Positions 37,316 through 46,307 of a DNA stretch of 64,000 nt are shown here, in pieces. The notes beneath the pieces were generated by a model. That model saw nothing but the letters and a program-made list of their open reading frames with translations. It was not told where the DNA came from and searched no databases. The stretch comes from a candidate division TM6 bacterium GW2011_GWF2_32_72 (GTDB lineage Bacteria > Babelota > Babeliae > Babelales > GWF2-32-72): assembly GCA_000989525.1 (NCBI GenBank), contig LBON01000002.1, forward strand, positions 96,447 through 160,446, in the 5' to 3' direction. The number at the start of each line of letters is the position of its first letter. Within the stretch, counting starts at the first letter, position 1. The position numbers and the translations under genes were made by a program.

Positions 37316-38626
37316 ATGAAGAACCTAATTTGTTTACAAAAAAACGTATTGCTATCCATATGTTTTCTATTAAGCGCACCGCTTTTTTGCAGTTATAACG
37401 CTGGTGTAAAAGCAGAATGGAATACAGCAAAAACAATTTTAATGCATACTCCTGGTGACGAACTTTTCTGCGGAATACTTCATCCTGATGCAGCTTTGTT
37501 TGAAGGGCCATTTGATATGTATGCCGCAATAAACGATCTAAAAAATTATATTACAATTTTAAAACAAAATGACATCGATGTAATATTGATTGAGGATATT
37601 TTATTAGAGGGAACTATTAATGAAAACGGATCAAAAAAAGAAGGTCAAGCCCTCGATGATCTTATAAATCTTGCCAAGCACTCATTAACTTACACTATGC
37701 CTTCCGAATGGAGCCTAACAGAAAGAGAAGAGCAAGAAGAATATCTTGACTCAGTTTTAAAAAAATCACATCCAAAATCACTTCTTAAAATCATATTTGA
37801 AAAACCCACTATAGATTTAAAATACAGCCCAGAAAGAAACACTCGATTCATTGCCAAATATGAATCAGCACCACTGTTTAATTTACACTTTTGCCGCGAT
37901 CAGCAAATAACTACAGACAAAGGTGTTGTTCTGGGAAAAATGAATTCCATTCAAAGAAATCTTGAAGTCGACATAATGGAATTTGTATTTAATAAACTTG
38001 GTGCAACCCCAATTTATCGTGTTACAGGAAAAGGACGTCTTGAAGGCGGAGATTTTATCCCTGCCGGTGATTTTGCTTTACTTGGTCAAGGTCTAAGAAC
38101 CAACGAAGAAGGCGTTCGCCAATTATTAGAAAACAATGTTTTTGATTTCCCTGAAATCGCAATTGTAAAAGACCCATTCCAACATCAAGATCAAATGCAC
38201 CTTGATACCTATTTCAACATAATTGGTAACGGCCTAGCACTTGTAGACACAATCAGAAGAGAAACTGGTTTTGTAACAAGAGGAAACGTTACAAGAAAAA
38301 TAAGACCTTCTGTAGATGTTTATCAAAAAAGATCCTGTGGCGCATATGAATGCACACAAAAAGATGTAGATTTTTTTGACTACATTGAAAAACAAAAAGG
38401 TTTTAAAATAATAGATATCCAAGATAGCGAACAGCTTAACTATGGTTGCAACTTTTTATGTATTGGTGATAGAAAAATTGTTGCAGTTCAAGGTGTAAGT
38501 GAAACATACGAACAAAGGCTCCTCAATGCTGGTGTAGATCTACAAACAGTAGACTTTAGGAACCTAACAAAAAGCTATGGCGGCCCTCATTGCACAACTC
38601 AAGTTCTCAAAAGAACTTCTTACTAA
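37316..38626 (+). CDS. Arginine deiminase-like enzyme with signal peptide
   Basis: A 436-residue protein. A signal peptide covers residues 1-25 (NVLLSICFLLSAPLFCS). The amidinotransferase-fold motifs of arginine deiminase are in order: FCRDQQ (usually FTRDP), GRLEGGDF, MHLDTYFNII, and the terminal GGPHCTTQVLKR with the catalytic cysteine. The enzyme would turn arginine into citrulline and ammonia. Arginine deiminases are usually cytosolic, and the second half of the pathway (arcB, arcC) is not in the window. AAGGAAAAATC precedes the ATG. A terminator follows. Confidence 0.85.
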   Translation: MKNLICLQKNVLLSICFLLSAPLFCSYNAGVKAEWNTAKTILMHTPGDELFCGILHPDAALFEGPFDMYAAINDLKNYITILKQNDIDVILIEDILLEGTINENGSKKEGQALDDLINLAKHSLTYTMPSEWSLTEREEQEEYLDSVLKKSHPKSLLKIIFEKPTIDLKYSPERNTRFIAKYESAPLFNLHFCRDQQITTDKGVVLGKMNSIQRNLEVDIMEFVFNKLGATPIYRVTGKGRLEGGDFIPAGDFALLGQGLRTNEEGVRQLLENNVFDFPEIAIVKDPFQHQDQMHLDTYFNIIGNGLALVDTIRRETGFVTRGNVTRKIRPSVDVYQKRSCGAYECTQKDVDFFDYIEKQKGFKIIDIQDSEQLNYGCNFLCIGDRKIVAVQGVSETYEQRLLNAGVDLQTVDFRNLTKSYGGPHCTTQVLKRTSY

Positions 38627-38660
38627 TATTTTTATAGAAAAAATATTAATTTAACTTAAA

Positions 38661-38703
38661 AATAGCCAGGTAACTCACTCTGAATTACCTGACTATTTTT
38701 ATA
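38661..38703 (+). terminator. Terminator after the arginine deiminase-like gene
   Basis: The stem ATAG-(C)-CAGGTAA/TTACCTG-(A)-CTAT with an 11-base loop is followed by TTTTTA. Confidence 0.85.
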
Positions 38704-38783
38704 GAGCTTATACGAAAAATATTTAAAGGATGAGTCCTTTTTTGATATTAAAAATCCATGTTTTTGAATTTTCGTATAAGTTC
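38704..38783. repeat. 80-bp element with 15-bp terminal inverted repeats
   Basis: GAGCTTATACGAAAA at the left and TTTTCGTATAAGTTC at the right are inverted copies with one mismatch. The middle holds smaller inverted sequence (AAAGGA-TGAG-TCCTTT). AGCTTATACAAAAA occurs again near 31419 after the DEAD-box terminator. It may be a small mobile repeat or an RNA structure. Confidence 0.5.
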
Positions 38784-38836
38784 ATATTTTAAAATTTAAT
38801 ATTTAAAATTATTGTTTCCACATTATAAAGCTTCTT

Positions 38837-39679
38837 CTATTCAAGTAATTTGTATTCCTTAATACATTTTTTTGATGGGAGTTCAAATAAACACACATTA
38901 TTAAATTTTAATTTTGAATCATTTTCACTTAACACAGCTTTAACAATTTCTTGGGCTTCATCCAACACGCGTTTTTCTATTCGAGCATAAACCTGATCAA
39001 ATTGTACAACGTCATCCATATGTTCCTCAATATAATTTTTTATACTGCCAGATCTTATTCGTAAAATTCCAACATGTGGTAAAAAGGTGTGCTCTTCAGC
39101 CTTTTCTACATCATATAAAAAGACATTGTGTTCACCCATATATTCTTGATTTGCATTGCGCATTGCAATTTTTAACTCTCCATTCAAAGCAACAAGTTCT
39201 TTACTTGGGTCAGAAATCATTAAAACAAGCTCTTCTTTTTGATCGCCAGTTGGTCCAGAAAATAAATTAACCTCTGTCCCAAGTGCCACATTTTTTAAAT
39301 CAAAATTATTTTTATTTTTTTGTAAAACGTTTTTCAAAACCGAATCGATAAAATCTATGCCTTTAAGATCTGTATCATTCAAATAATATAAAGTTATGCG
39401 TTGTGCGCCTGCTTTAGGCATATAAAAATCAAAATCATAATCTAAATTTAAACCAAGTTCTTCTTTAACAACGCAATTCACCATCAAATACAATTTTTCT
39501 TTGATTAAATTGAAGGTGGAACTTTCTGCTGCTAACTGAACAAACATCATATGTCTTTCTAAATCTTCTTTTTGAATACATTTATTTTCCTTACAACATT
39601 TACAGCAACCACCAAAACCCCAAATCAATGTTCCAATAGCTAATAAAATGACCACTAAAGAAACAAATAACTTTTTCAT
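38837..39679 (-). CDS. Membrane-anchored protein of unknown function, faint 2H-phosphoesterase resemblance
   Basis: A 280-residue protein. Residues 4-24 (LFVSLVVILLAIGTLIWGFGG) are an anchor or signal peptide, followed by the cysteine cluster CCKCC. Two later stretches, ITLYYL (near residue 95) and HTFLPHVGILRI (near 213-224), recall the two motifs of LigT/2'-5' RNA ligase-like phosphoesterases (HITLYFL and PHITLARI). The first histidine is replaced (AQRIT) and the second motif reads HVG, so activity is doubtful even if the fold is right. It may be co-transcribed with the upstream kinase-like gene (11-base gap). Confidence 0.6.
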   Translation of the reverse strand: MKKLFVSLVVILLAIGTLIWGFGGCCKCCKENKCIQKEDLERHMMFVQLAAESSTFNLIKEKLYLMVNCVVKEELGLNLDYDFDFYMPKAGAQRITLYYLNDTDLKGIDFIDSVLKNVLQKNKNNFDLKNVALGTEVNLFSGPTGDQKEELVLMISDPSKELVALNGELKIAMRNANQEYMGEHNVFLYDVEKAEEHTFLPHVGILRIRSGSIKNYIEEHMDDVVQFDQVYARIEKRVLDEAQEIVKAVLSENDSKLKFNNVCLFELPSKKCIKEYKLLE

Positions 39680-39690
39680 TTTTACTTCCT

Positions 39691-40764
39691 TTATTTAAGA
39701 GCACTTTCTGAATTTTTTAACACATTCACGGCATCTTTAAATTCTTGAGTCTCAAAATTATCAAAAATTGATTTAAGCGCGGACTTCAAAAGTCTCAATT
39801 TATTTTCTTGTATGTTAAAATCAAACCTACATTTAAGATCTTCTTTTAATAAATCAGCTAACTGGGGTGCCTTAATTGACTCGTATTTAGACTCTTCTTC
39901 AGGTGTAAATTTACCTAACAAGAAAACTGCCCACCTAATCATAATAATGAATTTAATTAAATATAACTTAGCCTCTTCTTCTGCAGAAGGATTCCGCCCC
40001 AAGTACTCTTTAATCAAAAATTTTTCATAATTAGAGTCAAAACAAAAACATAAAAGCACAGTCGCTAAATCAAAAAAAGGATCATTCTTACCTGCACTCT
40101 CATAATCAATTGCTTTAAATTCATTCCCTAAATATAAAACGTTGCCACCATGCAAATCATTATGACATGAGCCACAAACGTTTAAATATGGCGATAAAGT
40201 TGTTTGAATAGTATCTACAATTTCTTGAAGCCTATTTAACGAATCCAAAAAAATACTAGACCTAAGTTTATTCTTCTGAATTTTCCTATTAATATACTCA
40301 AATTCATTTCCACTTTGATTTTTAAACTCTCCACCTTGATTAATTTTTTTTAGAAAATTCGCCAACTCAACATAAAACTGTTTCGACTCCAAATCTTGAT
40401 CTGTAATTTTTTGATCCAACAAATATTCCATTATAACAACCCCCAGAGAAGTGTCAGAAAAATAAATCTTTGGACCATACCCTGAATCTGAAGCGATTTG
40501 TAATAAATTAATTTCCTCCATGTTTTCTTGTTTAGATCTCTTTTTACTCAAAAATCGAACCACATATTTTTGCAATGGCGTTGTAACCAAAAATAACCGC
40601 GCCGAAGAAAGCCCCCCCTCAAGTTTTTGACCAACGACATCTCCGTTGATAGATAAATTCTTTTTAACAACCTCAACCGCATATTGTTCATCAATATATG
40701 GATCACCGCAAGAACAAAGTAAAAAGAGGATTACACAAGGACTATATTTTACAAATAAATTCAT
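39691..40764 (-). CDS. APH/choline kinase-like phosphotransferase, predicted lipoprotein
   Basis: A 357-residue protein. The leader MNLFVKYSPCVILFLLCSCGD ends in a lipobox-like LCSC. The kinase fold is clear: the catalytic loop CHNDLHGGNVLYLGN (H-x-D-x-x-x-x-N, with the D and N present), the DFG-equivalent AIDYESAGKNDPFFDLA, and an N-lobe VVRFLSKKRSKQ with the possible ATP-binding lysine. It resembles choline/ethanolamine kinases and aminoglycoside kinases. A lipoprotein kinase has no obvious ATP supply in the periplasm. The physiological substrate is unknown. Confidence 0.8.
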   Translation of the reverse strand: MNLFVKYSPCVILFLLCSCGDPYIDEQYAVEVVKKNLSINGDVVGQKLEGGLSSARLFLVTTPLQKYVVRFLSKKRSKQENMEEINLLQIASDSGYGPKIYFSDTSLGVVIMEYLLDQKITDQDLESKQFYVELANFLKKINQGGEFKNQSGNEFEYINRKIQKNKLRSSIFLDSLNRLQEIVDTIQTTLSPYLNVCGSCHNDLHGGNVLYLGNEFKAIDYESAGKNDPFFDLATVLLCFCFDSNYEKFLIKEYLGRNPSAEEEAKLYLIKFIIMIRWAVFLLGKFTPEEESKYESIKAPQLADLLKEDLKCRFDFNIQENKLRLLKSALKSIFDNFETQEFKDAVNVLKNSESALK

Positions 40765-40862
40765 TTTCTTTACCCAATTTCAACCTCCGGATATTTATTA
40801 TCTTTACTATCTAACAATTCAAATAGTATCCTTTTTAAATATTTATCAAAAAAATTGCCTGA

Positions 40863-41504
40863 TCAATCATTATCTTTTTTCAATAAAGCCGAAGAACAAC
40901 AACATGCCCCTATTAAAGCAGAACAACCAATACAAGTATAAAATGAAGCAATCAATTTTGGAGCTAGCCAAAAACCTTCACAGCTCCCTTCATCTCCCAC
41001 CAACCATAAATTCCACCTAGAATTTTCTCTATTGGCTCTTTGAGCCAAACAACCTTGGCAGAGATAAAAAGTACCCAAAGCACATCCGGGAATTTGCAAA
41101 GTAGACAAACAAGGACAACAAAAAACATATGCCGCAGAATTAACTAAACATCCGCCACAACTCAAACAAGTAGGAAGACATCCATACTTACAAAACGTTT
41201 CATTACAAATATTTCTTGGGCAACAAAGTTCTTTACAAAAAGTTGCGCAATTTCCACATTTATTACAACACCATAAACCAGGGTCAGCTTTCAAACAAGC
41301 GCCATCGGGATTACAATCACAAGATTTATGACAACAACCACAGCCTTGAATATTTTTACGAGTATCATTCTCCGTATCTAAAACAACCAATAACCCATTA
41401 CCCATCATTTTTTCTTGCACAGGAGGTTTAATTTGAGATTTATCTTCAGATGAATATGAATTCAAAAAAAACAAAATCCACAACAAATTAAATAACTTTT
41501 TCAT
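40863..41504 (-). CDS. Secreted cysteine-rich protein
   Basis: A 213-residue protein with a signal peptide (residues 1-18, FNLLWILFFLNSYSS). By hand count it has 31 cysteines between residues 55 and 205, many as CC, CxC or CxxC pairs (for example CGCCHKSCDC, WCCNKCGNC, ACCC). Two moderately hydrophobic stretches (near residues 120-150 and 180-205) hint at membrane contact. The arrangement is not a recognised zinc-finger series and might be a disulfide-rich or metal-binding exported protein. No family recognised. Confidence 0.7.
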   Translation of the reverse strand: MKKLFNLLWILFFLNSYSSEDKSQIKPPVQEKMMGNGLLVVLDTENDTRKNIQGCGCCHKSCDCNPDGACLKADPGLWCCNKCGNCATFCKELCCPRNICNETFCKYGCLPTCLSCGGCLVNSAAYVFCCPCLSTLQIPGCALGTFYLCQGCLAQRANRENSRWNLWLVGDEGSCEGFWLAPKLIASFYTCIGCSALIGACCCSSALLKKDND

Positions 41505-41554
41505 ATTTCCACCTTATAAAATCAATAAATTTTCTATTTCAAACATCAAAATCT

Positions 41555-42355
41555 TTACAATCGAACATTCATCATATTGCCAGACTCATATCGGCGCAAA
41601 CCACTTTTAAAAACTTTATTTGCAAGAAATGATACCACAAGACACACGCAAACAAGCACAATTAATGTTTGAATAGAAAAACTATCTACCAACCTTGCCG
41701 GCATTGTAACAACAAAAAAAGAGGGAACTATACTCATTAAAATATATTTAAATGGAACTGGAAACACGCTAAATGGATAAGGGGTTACAATTGTTAGCAG
41801 ATGTTTAACCGCACTAGCACCCTGTTCAAAGCCTCCAACAAAAAAAACAATTGATTGGCTTATAATCAAAAAATTAAAAAACAAAATCATAGAAAAACAA
41901 GAAGCAAACAAAAATAATAATATTCGCAACCAACCAATTGGGCCGGAAAATAAAAAAATTATAAAACTAAGCACAACTGGTCCCACAGAAGCAACATCGG
42001 CTTTGCTTACAGCAATATGCCACAAAATAGGTTTGGGTAAAGCCAAATAATAATCCAAATTTCCAGCATTTACTATTCTTGCTAAATCCCCCATTCCACC
42101 AGCAAAAACATCTAAAACAGAAAGACTAAAAATATAAAGAGAATAAACCAACATCATATCTTTTGATGTCCAACCACCAACAGAAGGAAACTGGTTAAAA
42201 AAAACAATCCATAAAAAAAATTGTGCACCAAAAAATATAACTATACCAAAAATATAAAGAAGAAAACTTAAACGGAATGACATAACAGAAAGTAAATTTG
42301 CTACAACCATAGCCCAACTAATCCGAATATACTTAACCGCCACAGATAACCACAT
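41555..42355 (-). CDS. ABC-2 family permease (second permease of the export system)
   Basis: A 266-residue inner-membrane protein with six hydrophobic segments, of the two-permease ABC systems in the COG4586/4587/3694 group (ATPase plus two different permeases). It starts inside the end of the first permease gene (23-base overlap). The C-terminal part (MPARLVDSFSIQTL to RRYESGNM) is duplicated as a decayed fragment near 58.4 kb. Substrate unknown. Confidence 0.85.
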   Translation of the reverse strand: MWLSVAVKYIRISWAMVVANLLSVMSFRLSFLLYIFGIVIFFGAQFFLWIVFFNQFPSVGGWTSKDMMLVYSLYIFSLSVLDVFAGGMGDLARIVNAGNLDYYLALPKPILWHIAVSKADVASVGPVVLSFIIFLFSGPIGWLRILLFLFASCFSMILFFNFLIISQSIVFFVGGFEQGASAVKHLLTIVTPYPFSVFPVPFKYILMSIVPSFFVVTMPARLVDSFSIQTLIVLVCVCLVVSFLANKVFKSGLRRYESGNMMNVRL

Positions 42356-43157
42356 TTTTAACTCCAGTTCTAAAAAGAATTTTAGTTATAATCAACATCA
42401 TAATTAGCCAAAAAATCTGCATGCCCAAATAAAATAAGACATCATCATGATGACACCCAACAAGAATTCGTGATGCACCATATGCCACATTAGAAAACGG
42501 CAACAACAAAACAATTTTTCTTATAAAAACCGGAAAAAAAGCAAGTGGCACACTTGCACCACCCGCAACAACCATAATTTGCAAATAAATCCAACGAATA
42601 GGGTCAACATCACCTATCCAAAAAGCACAAAGGCCAATACAAAATTGAATCAAAAAGGCAATAATGGCACCAATAAACAACATCAAAACACCAAGCAATA
42701 AAAATAAAACAGAAATTTGAGGAATCCCCACAAGAAAATAAACAAACAATCCCATAAATGGACCTCCAAATAAAATCAAAGGCAACCTAGTTCCAAAATC
42801 CTGTGCAAAATGAAAAATTATATAAGAATATGGCCTATTTAATTGATAAGCAATTTGACCAGATAATATTTCATCCTTCAATAAATACGAAACTCCGCGC
42901 CCCCGAAGAGCAACAAACACATTAACACAAAAAACAATCCACATAGTTTGCACAAGAGAAAGTTTTTCCACAGGGCTAGAAGGTGCAACTTTACTTGTTG
43001 CTAAATAAAGGAAATACAAAATTGAAAATATAAAAGTCAAAAATAAAATTTCTGAAATTAAATCTACAGTGTAAGCCATTTTGTTTGAAAAACTAATTTT
43101 CACAATGGCCAAATATTTTTTTAAAGAGGCATAAACCTTTTTAAACCAGCTTTTCAT
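42333..43157 (-). CDS. ABC-2 family permease (first permease of the export system)
   Basis: A 274-residue inner-membrane protein with six hydrophobic segments. SNKMAYTVDLISEILFLTFIF and RGRGVSYLLKDEILSGQIAYQLNRPYSY (two pieces) are typical of the first permease of these two-permease exporters. Its start codon shares a base with the stop of the ATPase gene, and its end overlaps the second permease, so the three are translated as one operon. Confidence 0.85.
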   Translation of the reverse strand: MKSWFKKVYASLKKYLAIVKISFSNKMAYTVDLISEILFLTFIFSILYFLYLATSKVAPSSPVEKLSLVQTMWIVFCVNVFVALRGRGVSYLLKDEILSGQIAYQLNRPYSYIIFHFAQDFGTRLPLILFGGPFMGLFVYFLVGIPQISVLFLLLGVLMLFIGAIIAFLIQFCIGLCAFWIGDVDPIRWIYLQIMVVAGGASVPLAFFPVFIRKIVLLLPFSNVAYGASRILVGCHHDDVLFYLGMQIFWLIMMLIITKILFRTGVKNVVICGG

Positions 43158-44143
43158 TACAATCCGCCCTGATAAATTTTGGTTATAATTTCTTCCAACG
43201 GCGTATCGTGAATGGTTATATCCACAACAGAAAAATTTTCAAATGCATAATCAAGCAATTGCTGAGTTGAGCTAGCAGAAGCATCAATTTGAATCTTAAC
43301 CGAATGCGATGTTTTTTCAAGAATCTTGCCAGCAAAAAAATAAAATTTTTCAGTATTTTCTTCAAGCACAAGATCAATAACTTTTGAGGCAGAAATCGCC
43401 TTTTTTAATTTTTCTGTAACATCATCAAAAACAATTTTTCCATGATTTACAATTATGGTTCTTCGCGCAAGTCGTTCAATATCCCCAACATCATGTGAAG
43501 TCAAAAATATTGTAACGCCTTCTTGTTTGTTTAAATATTCAAGAAGATCACGCATTTGTTGTTTTGCAATCACATCAAGACCAATGGTAGGTTCATCCAA
43601 AAATAAAATTTGAGGACGATGCAACAAAGATCCAACCAACTCACAACGCATGCGTTCACCAAGAGATAATTTACGCACAGGAGTTTTAAGAACATGTTCT
43701 ATTTCAAATTTTTTAACAAGAAAATCAAGCCGCGCCTTAAACTCTGCTGGCTTTAATTCATAAATGTGAGAAAGCATCGCAAACGTATCAAGAGGTGGTA
43801 AATGATACCAAAGTTGTGATTTTTGACCAAAAACCGTACCTATCTTAAAAGCTAACTGCATCCGATCATTTACAGGATCTAACCCTAAAATAGAAACTGT
43901 TCCTGCAGTTGAATGTAAAATTCCAGTGATAATTTTAATTGTTGTTGATTTTCCAGCACCATTAGGTCCAATAAAAGCAACACAATCACCCTTTTCAACC
44001 TCAAAAGAAATATCATCAACCGCAGTTTTGTACTTATATTCTGGCAAAAAAAATGATTTAACTGCTGCCCAAAAACCCGGACGCTTCTGCAAAATAGAAA
44101 ACTTTTTTTCTAAACTTTCAACCTTAATCGCTGGTGTACCCAT
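43157..44143 (-). CDS. ABC transporter ATP-binding protein of the two-permease exporter
   Basis: A 328-residue ATPase. Walker A GPNGAGKSTTIKIITG, Q-loop VFGQKSQLWYHLP, signature LSLGERMRCEL (LSxGE form), Walker B ILFLDEPTIGLD and the switch LTSHDVGDIE are present. The long form with an extra N-terminal segment (SILQKRPGFWAAVKSFFLPE) and a C-terminal accessory domain of about 80 residues is characteristic of COG4586 ATPases. It leads the three-gene operon. Confidence 0.93.
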   Translation of the reverse strand: MGTPAIKVESLEKKFSILQKRPGFWAAVKSFFLPEYKYKTAVDDISFEVEKGDCVAFIGPNGAGKSTTIKIITGILHSTAGTVSILGLDPVNDRMQLAFKIGTVFGQKSQLWYHLPPLDTFAMLSHIYELKPAEFKARLDFLVKKFEIEHVLKTPVRKLSLGERMRCELVGSLLHRPQILFLDEPTIGLDVIAKQQMRDLLEYLNKQEGVTIFLTSHDVGDIERLARRTIIVNHGKIVFDDVTEKLKKAISASKVIDLVLEENTEKFYFFAGKILEKTSHSVKIQIDASASSTQQLLDYAFENFSVVDITIHDTPLEEIITKIYQGGL

Positions 44144-44262
44144 ATTTAATTTCCTAAATTATTATTTTTTATTTATTTACTGTCCGATCTAAAATCCAAT
44201 TTAAAACACTCTGGTTTTTAACCAACCAAATACCTGATTTTATAAAAACTGAAATAACACAA

Positions 44263-45252
44263 TTAATGTTTTTGTATTTTTATTTCTATACCATCCCCAG
44301 CTGTCTTAATAGTCACTTCACCACCAATTGGAAATGTTATTATTGGATTTGTATGGCCAAAATCAACGTTTGCTATTATAGGCATAAAATTAAGTTCTTT
44401 AATAGTGCGCACAATAGCCACAAGTTCTTCCAAATCCATATGTGTATCATGCTGAAATCTTCCAAACACAATACCCTTAACACCATCAAATCCTGGTTGC
44501 TGAATTAAAGATTGCAAGCGTCGAATAAATTCAACTTTTGGAGTTTCGACATCATCTTCCAAAAATAAAATTGAATTTTTTAAAGATGGAAAATATTCAG
44601 TACCTTGCAACAAAGTAAATGTCCCTAAATTTCCACCTATAATTATTCCCTGAGCTTCACCCCTATTTATTATTTCATAACCCGGATTTTTAAAAGTGAC
44701 CCTATTTTCTTGGTTAAGCCACCATTGATCATCAGCCCATTCTTTTGATGGAAAAAGATCAAACGGCTCATTGCTCATCAGACATTTTTTAAAATAATCG
44801 ATGGCGTATTCCAATTTATATTTTTGTCCGAAAGTAGAATAATGTGGACCATAATATGTAACCAACCCGGCTTGCGCCAAAAAACTATCGTTCAAAATAG
44901 TAATATCAGAATAACCACAAAATATTTTAGGATTTTTTTTAATCAAATCCCAATCAATATAACTCAAGAGCTGATTGCAATTATATCCACCAATAACGGT
45001 TAGTACAGCCTTAACTTCTGGATTTGCAAAAGCCCAATGCAAATCTTTAACTCTGCTTTCAATTGAAGAAGAAACAAATCGATCAAATTCATTTACATGT
45101 TCTCCAAAAACCAATTTAAAACCTAAATCTTCAAGATTTTTATTTGCAATACGCTGAGTATCTTGTGAAATTATAGCCATCGATCTTGATGGGGCAATCA
45201 CAGCAATGGTGTCGCCTTTTTTTAATTTGTTAGGAAATATTTTTTGTTTCAT
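44263..45252 (-). CDS. S66-family (LD-carboxypeptidase/MccF-like) peptidase
   Basis: A 329-residue protein without signal peptide, hence cytosolic. KGDTIAVIAPSRS opens the family fold; the serine nucleophile is in FCGYSDITIL; the Glu and His of the triad are likely in LEDDVE and in NVDFGHTNPIITFPIG. The family cleaves the LD-bond of recycled muropeptides or, as MccF, inactivates peptide-nucleotide antibiotics. This copy looks closer to MccF in length and N-terminal pattern, but sequence alone does not decide. It lies 14 bases after lepB and is probably co-transcribed. Confidence 0.85.
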   Translation of the reverse strand: MKQKIFPNKLKKGDTIAVIAPSRSMAIISQDTQRIANKNLEDLGFKLVFGEHVNEFDRFVSSSIESRVKDLHWAFANPEVKAVLTVIGGYNCNQLLSYIDWDLIKKNPKIFCGYSDITILNDSFLAQAGLVTYYGPHYSTFGQKYKLEYAIDYFKKCLMSNEPFDLFPSKEWADDQWWLNQENRVTFKNPGYEIINRGEAQGIIIGGNLGTFTLLQGTEYFPSLKNSILFLEDDVETPKVEFIRRLQSLIQQPGFDGVKGIVFGRFQHDTHMDLEELVAIVRTIKELNFMPIIANVDFGHTNPIITFPIGGEVTIKTAGDGIEIKIQKH

Positions 45253-45266
45253 TTTTTAACACCTAA

Positions 45267-46133
45267 TTAACTCATTGTGTTAAAAATTCTGCTCCAGCGA
45301 ATTCTTTTAAAAAATTCAATTGGATGTTTTACAAACTCTAAAACTGGCCAACCAGAATCACTATCTAAAGACCAAAGTCTAAAAATAATTTTTGCGTGAA
45401 TTTGCTGACCTTTTACAGGTTTGCCCCAGTATCTGCAATCACTGCTTCCCAAACGATTATCTCCCATCAACCAAAATTCATCTTCACCAAGATGAACATC
45501 AAATTCATCCAAATTCCTTTTTTGGCCTGATTCATCAATATCTATAAATAAATCACCTGGTTGTTTTATACGATATGGACGCACAATTTTAAGTGGATCA
45601 ATTTTGTAAAAGGGTTGATCTTTCCACGACTTAATATTTGGATCAAAAGAAGCATTGGCTAAAGCATCACGTCCAGATACTTTACCACTTCTAACAAGTG
45701 CCGGATCTGCCTTGTAAACCAAAATCAAAGGATATTTATTTAAATACGGTTCATTTAATTTTTCACCATTTAAATAAACAACAGGTTTACCATCTTCTAT
45801 AACACCCTTGACGTGATCACCAGGCACACCAATAACACGTTTTGTAAAATTGCTTGGCCCCCAAACATATCTTTGAAACCAATTTACAGCTAAGTTTTTT
45901 GAATATTCATACTCAGGCTCATTCATTGCAATAATTTCACCACGTCTTGGTGCACGCAAAAAATAAGTTAACTTGTCGCCCAAATATCTTTCACCAACAA
46001 ACATTGTTGTTTCCATTGAACCAGAAGGGACATGATAAAGACTAAAAATCAATGTTCTTATTGCAAACAAAAGCAAAAGGAAAAAAACTGTTTCTGTAAT
46101 TTCTTTTCGCCACCATTGGACTGTAAATTTCAT
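45267..46133 (-). CDS. lepB: Signal peptidase I
   Basis: A 288-residue membrane serine peptidase that removes signal peptides. The ATG at MKFTVQWW was chosen because GGGAG lies five bases upstream. One transmembrane helix (about residues 14-32), then the catalytic serine in VPSGSMETTM, the general-base lysine in FTKRVIGVPGDHVKG and the C-terminal box FWLMGDNRLGSSDCRYWG. Needed for the many Sec substrates seen in this window. A decayed S26 fragment lies near 47.3 kb. Confidence 0.95.
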   Translation of the reverse strand: MKFTVQWWRKEITETVFFLLLLFAIRTLIFSLYHVPSGSMETTMFVGERYLGDKLTYFLRAPRRGEIIAMNEPEYEYSKNLAVNWFQRYVWGPSNFTKRVIGVPGDHVKGVIEDGKPVVYLNGEKLNEPYLNKYPLILVYKADPALVRSGKVSGRDALANASFDPNIKSWKDQPFYKIDPLKIVRPYRIKQPGDLFIDIDESGQKRNLDEFDVHLGEDEFWLMGDNRLGSSDCRYWGKPVKGQQIHAKIIFRLWSLDSDSGWPVLEFVKHPIEFFKRIRWSRIFNTMS

Positions 46134-46307
46134 AAATTCTCCCAAAACACAGATTAATATAAATAGGCTAGACCTACTAAAGTTTAACCTATTTATAAAC
46201 ATTTTCTAAATATTTTTAATTCAATTGATCAGTTCTACTCAAAAAGAAATCTATTAATCGCTGCAGCTACTACCAGAATCTTCAGCATAAAAAAATAAAT
46301 CGTTATC

